This document shows, in pieces, positions 61,871 to 64,000 of a stretch of DNA of 64,000 nt. Under the pieces are notes generated by a model. The model searched no databases and was not told the DNA's origin. It was given only the letters and a program-made list of their open reading frames with translations. Numbering within the stretch: the first letter of the stretch is position 1; each line of letters starts with the position of its first letter. A program made the position numbers and the translations under genes. Source of the stretch: Chryseobacterium shigense (lineage in GTDB: Bacteria; Bacteroidota; Bacteroidia; Flavobacteriales; Weeksellaceae); NCBI RefSeq assembly GCF_014207845.1, contig NZ_JACHLC010000006.1:1-64000 (forward strand), in the 5' to 3' direction.

Positions 61871-62638
61871 TCATGAATCTAAGATAACAATTCTTGGGTT
61901 TTTATTGAGGTCAATAAGAGATTTCATTTCCAGGGACTTCAGGAAAAAATCGTATGCGTAATAAACTGTCTGCGCCTCAGGCCCGCTGTCGTCTGTAGAA
62001 ATGATGTCCTTCAGATAAATAAATTCATTTTCAACTTCTTCGGATAAAAGGGAGTTGTTGATATTTTCAGCTTTTATTTCATCAATAACCTTTTTTTCAT
62101 TTTCCGTGAAATCATGACCATATTCGTTTAATTTTTCGGACAATATTTTTTCTGTTAAAAGGATCATATAATCATTAAAACAAAGAAAATCCTTTGAATC
62201 TATATTGATTCCGCCATCCACATCTCTCATTTCTTCTATCGGGAAATATTGAGTATAATTTCCATACTGGAACATGTAACTGGTACATACCGTTGAGGTG
62301 GGAAGCTCATAAAGCAGCAAGATCCCGTAATGCTTACAGAGGTCAAGAAAGTGATTTTCTCTTACTGAATAGCTTTCTCTTTCAAATGCAGAATGTATTT
62401 CATCGCTCAGGAAAAGATTGATCTCAAACAGTTCATCAGCAGTGATCATATTGATATCACTTTTAACAGTTCCCAATATCTTATCAAAGCTGATTTCATA
62501 GCCGGATAGGTCTTTTTTCCTGTTTTTCAGATATTCTCTGAAGGTACCGGTGTGAAATATCCTGTGCTGAAGATCCTTATAAAGATAGGCGGAGGCCTTT
62601 TCCTTATCAAACCTATAAATCTCGGTGTTTCTTCCCAT
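61871..62638 (-). CDS. Unknown 255-residue protein
   Basis: No signal peptide or membrane helix; strongly acidic and helical. It has the N-terminal MGRNTEIYRFDKEKASAYLY and many Glu/Asp-rich stretches. No family is recognised. It lies 14 bases downstream of the exonuclease gene, in a run of three genes with very short gaps on the minus strand, so an operon is likely. Confidence 0.7.
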   Translation of the reverse strand: MGRNTEIYRFDKEKASAYLYKDLQHRIFHTGTFREYLKNRKKDLSGYEISFDKILGTVKSDINMITADELFEINLFLSDEIHSAFERESYSVRENHFLDLCKHYGILLLYELPTSTVCTSYMFQYGNYTQYFPIEEMRDVDGGINIDSKDFLCFNDYMILLTEKILSEKLNEYGHDFTENEKKVIDEIKAENINNSLLSEEVENEFIYLKDIISTDDSGPEAQTVYYAYDFFLKSLEMKSLIDLNKNPRIVILDS

Positions 62639-62652
62639 GAGTTTTCCCTGAA

Positions 62653-63174
62653 TTATTTCAAAACAATTTTAAGCCCCATCTCTTTTTTCATATGCAGCAG
62701 AACTTCTGCATTTCCCCTTGCATCATCTACGGGATTGTGTGTATGCTCCGTTTTACGGAGATGTTTCCACTGTGCAAACGTATCTTTTTCAAGACCGCAG
62801 TACAGGTCAGACAACCTTCTTGAAGAATATCCGAAAGGATTTTTTCCGGTAAAATGATGGAAGTACCAGCAGATGAACATCCAGTCGAAACCATTATTAT
62901 CACTGATAAAAATAGGTCTTCCTTTTGAATTTTCTTTAATCCACTGCTCAAAAGCCGGCATGACTTCTTCAGGATCATCAAAACTCATCGTTTCTTCCCT
63001 GCTGAAGCCTGAAACAGCCAGTGCATCGGGATTAAACTGCTCTGAAACAGGTTTCAGTTTTCCGTAAAAAGTAGTATCCAGTTCCTCATTTACAAGGACT
63101 GCTCCAAAACAGATCATTGAAAAATCTCCGGGAATCGGGCCATCCGATTCAATATCGACCATGAAATAACTCAC
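62653..63174 (-). CDS. Short DEDD exoribonuclease-like protein (Rv2179c type)
   Basis: A 173-residue protein of the DEDD superfamily in its small form. The first pair is in FMVDIESDGPIPGDFSM, the next Asp in NNGFDWMFI, and HNPVDDARGNAEVL supplies H-x3-D. Relatives such as Rv2179c trim RNA 3' ends. The stop of the upstream 180-residue gene is directly next to its start (63174/63175). Confidence 0.8.
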   Translation of the reverse strand: MSYFMVDIESDGPIPGDFSMICFGAVLVNEELDTTFYGKLKPVSEQFNPDALAVSGFSREETMSFDDPEEVMPAFEQWIKENSKGRPIFISDNNGFDWMFICWYFHHFTGKNPFGYSSRRLSDLYCGLEKDTFAQWKHLRKTEHTHNPVDDARGNAEVLLHMKKEMGLKIVLK

Positions 63175-63717
63175 TTAATCAAATTTTATGTTTCTGCTGT
63201 TCATGTATTCTTCATCAACCTCTTCTCTTTCCAAACGGTCAGGATATATAGAGATTTTTATGAATTTATTTTCGGAACTGTCTGCAACGAACAGTTCACT
63301 GCCATTTAATTTTACTTTTTTGCTGAAGCCTTTCGTAATGATTTCTTCTGCCTTTAGGGTATCAACATTGAACACAAAAAGCCTTTGCCCGTGTTTGTCC
63401 TGATATTGAGTAATAAGAAAATTTTCAAAAAACTGTAAATGTCCTCCCGATGAGGGCTGTCCCATTGTATTAATAGGAGGCCGCCAATTGATGATTATGT
63501 CTCTGTTTATTTTTATTCTTATCAGTTCATTTCCCGCTTCGTTGCTCTGCCACCATGCAAAAACACCCTGATTGTTGCTTGCTGTACTGTATCTGTATAT
63601 TTCAATTTCAGCACCGAAAGCATCTTTCCAGAAAATCCGGTCTTCCTCAATTGTAAAATCAGGAACCGTGAGATAGAGCTCTTCTTCTATGATGCTGAAA
63701 ATTTCTTCTGTGGTCAT
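63175..63717 (-). CDS. Unknown 180-residue protein
   Basis: Soluble, beta-rich second half with RLFVFNVDTLKAEEI and LFVADSSENKFIKI, which could be propeller-like strands. The first half has WWQSNEAGNELIRIK and a Gly/Pro-rich loop. No family is recognised. It directly abuts the exonuclease gene (no gap), so the two are translated together. Confidence 0.68.
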   Translation of the reverse strand: MTTEEIFSIIEEELYLTVPDFTIEEDRIFWKDAFGAEIEIYRYSTASNNQGVFAWWQSNEAGNELIRIKINRDIIINWRPPINTMGQPSSGGHLQFFENFLITQYQDKHGQRLFVFNVDTLKAEEIITKGFSKKVKLNGSELFVADSSENKFIKISIYPDRLEREEVDEEYMNSRNIKFD

Positions 63718-63774
63718 TACTTTTTTCTTTAATAAGACGAATATATTGAAAATTATTCTCGCAAATCTGAAGTT

Positions 63775-64000
63775 TTATACAAGTTCGAAAAAACTTCTTT
63801 TCCCGATTTTTATTTTCGTCTCAGCCAATAGCTCAATCTCTTCATCAGGATTCATTATTTTTATGGTATTGATCTGAATTCCTCCGTTTTGGATAAGCCT
63901 TCGTACCGCCGATTTGCTGAGGTCGTTTCTGAGTTGGCTGCAAAGCTCTGTCAGCGTTATTCTTTCATTCTGAAACAGATTTAAGGCAACAGGTTCATAG
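63775..64000 (-). CDS. tyrS: Tyrosyl-tRNA synthetase, C-terminal end (5' part outside window)
   Basis: On the minus strand a frame runs into the right edge and ends at TAA 63775-63777. It reads as an S4-type RNA-binding tail: LSKSAVRRLIQNGG, INTIKI, and IKIGKRSFFELV at the very end. This matches the C-terminal part of TyrS. Seventy-five codons are visible; the catalytic domain lies outside. The 57 bases to the preceding gene hold no feature I can see. Confidence 0.78.
   Translation of the reverse strand, partial: YEPVALNLFQNERITLTELCSQLRNDLSKSAVRRLIQNGGIQINTIKIMNPDEEIELLAETKIKIGKRSFFELV

Overview
The window comes from a member of the Bacteroidota, most likely Chryseobacterium or a close relative in the Flavobacteriales. 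The support is indirect but consistent: AT-rich intergenic DNA, promoters of the TAnnTTTG type, a type IX secretion (T9SS) sorting domain, a SusC/TonB-type receptor with a carboxypeptidase-like N-terminal domain, Rhs proteins with flavobacterial-style C-termini, and small families typical of this group. No prophage, insertion sequence transposase or CRISPR array is visible.

Layout. 1-5.2 kb is a polymorphic-toxin locus. An Rhs protein enters from the left edge and ends in a variable tip with an HxH...SxxD signature. It is followed by two tandem paralogous secreted or lipoprotein immunity candidates. Next comes a broken second Rhs unit, split by a short hairpin element lying between direct repeats. 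That unit ends in a metzincin-type protease tip, followed by an immunity-like gene that appears frameshifted. tRNA-Gln(TTG) follows at 5.5 kb. 5.8-10.9 kb holds housekeeping genes: der, upp, an alpha/beta hydrolase and a comF-like gene. 9.4-14.1 kb is the glyoxylate shunt: an XRE/RamB-like regulator diverges from malate synthase and isocitrate lyase, with paired palindromic operators between them. 14.2-19 kb holds a thioesterase, queD, an lpxH-like hydrolase, a LuxE-like protein, a nuclease-fold protein and a T9SS cargo protein. 19.2-25.3 kb holds aquaporin, a DUF5715-like peptidase, an unknown + membrane protein + histidine kinase + response regulator operon, and a DUF2235/Tle1-like hydrolase. 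25.5-34.6 kb holds an ABC-F protein, a putative metal-related receptor operon, trigger factor and a LolA-like protein. 34.6-48 kb is mostly housekeeping: pssA, a sulfatase-fold membrane transferase, pdhB, kup, fur and an OstA/LptA-like gene. 48.3-50.9 kb is a tight operon of three exported proteins of one style. 51-58 kb holds aminotransferases, an amidase, yqgE, pdxH, an HU protein, panD and a flippase-like protein. 58.2-61.2 kb is a decaying tellurium-resistance-type module: a truncated terD, a frameshifted terY, an apparent terY::PP2C fusion and an intact kinase. 61.3-64 kb holds a GNAT, two unknown genes around an exonuclease, and the C-terminal end of tyrS.

How the parts work together. 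The glyoxylate genes and their divergent regulator form a unit that lets cells grow on acetate or fatty acids. The Rhs locus looks like a site where toxin-tip/immunity cassettes are added and left behind. The ter-like module looks like the remnant of a larger phospho-signalling cassette.

All calls rest on reading the sequence and recalled family motifs; no database search was run.
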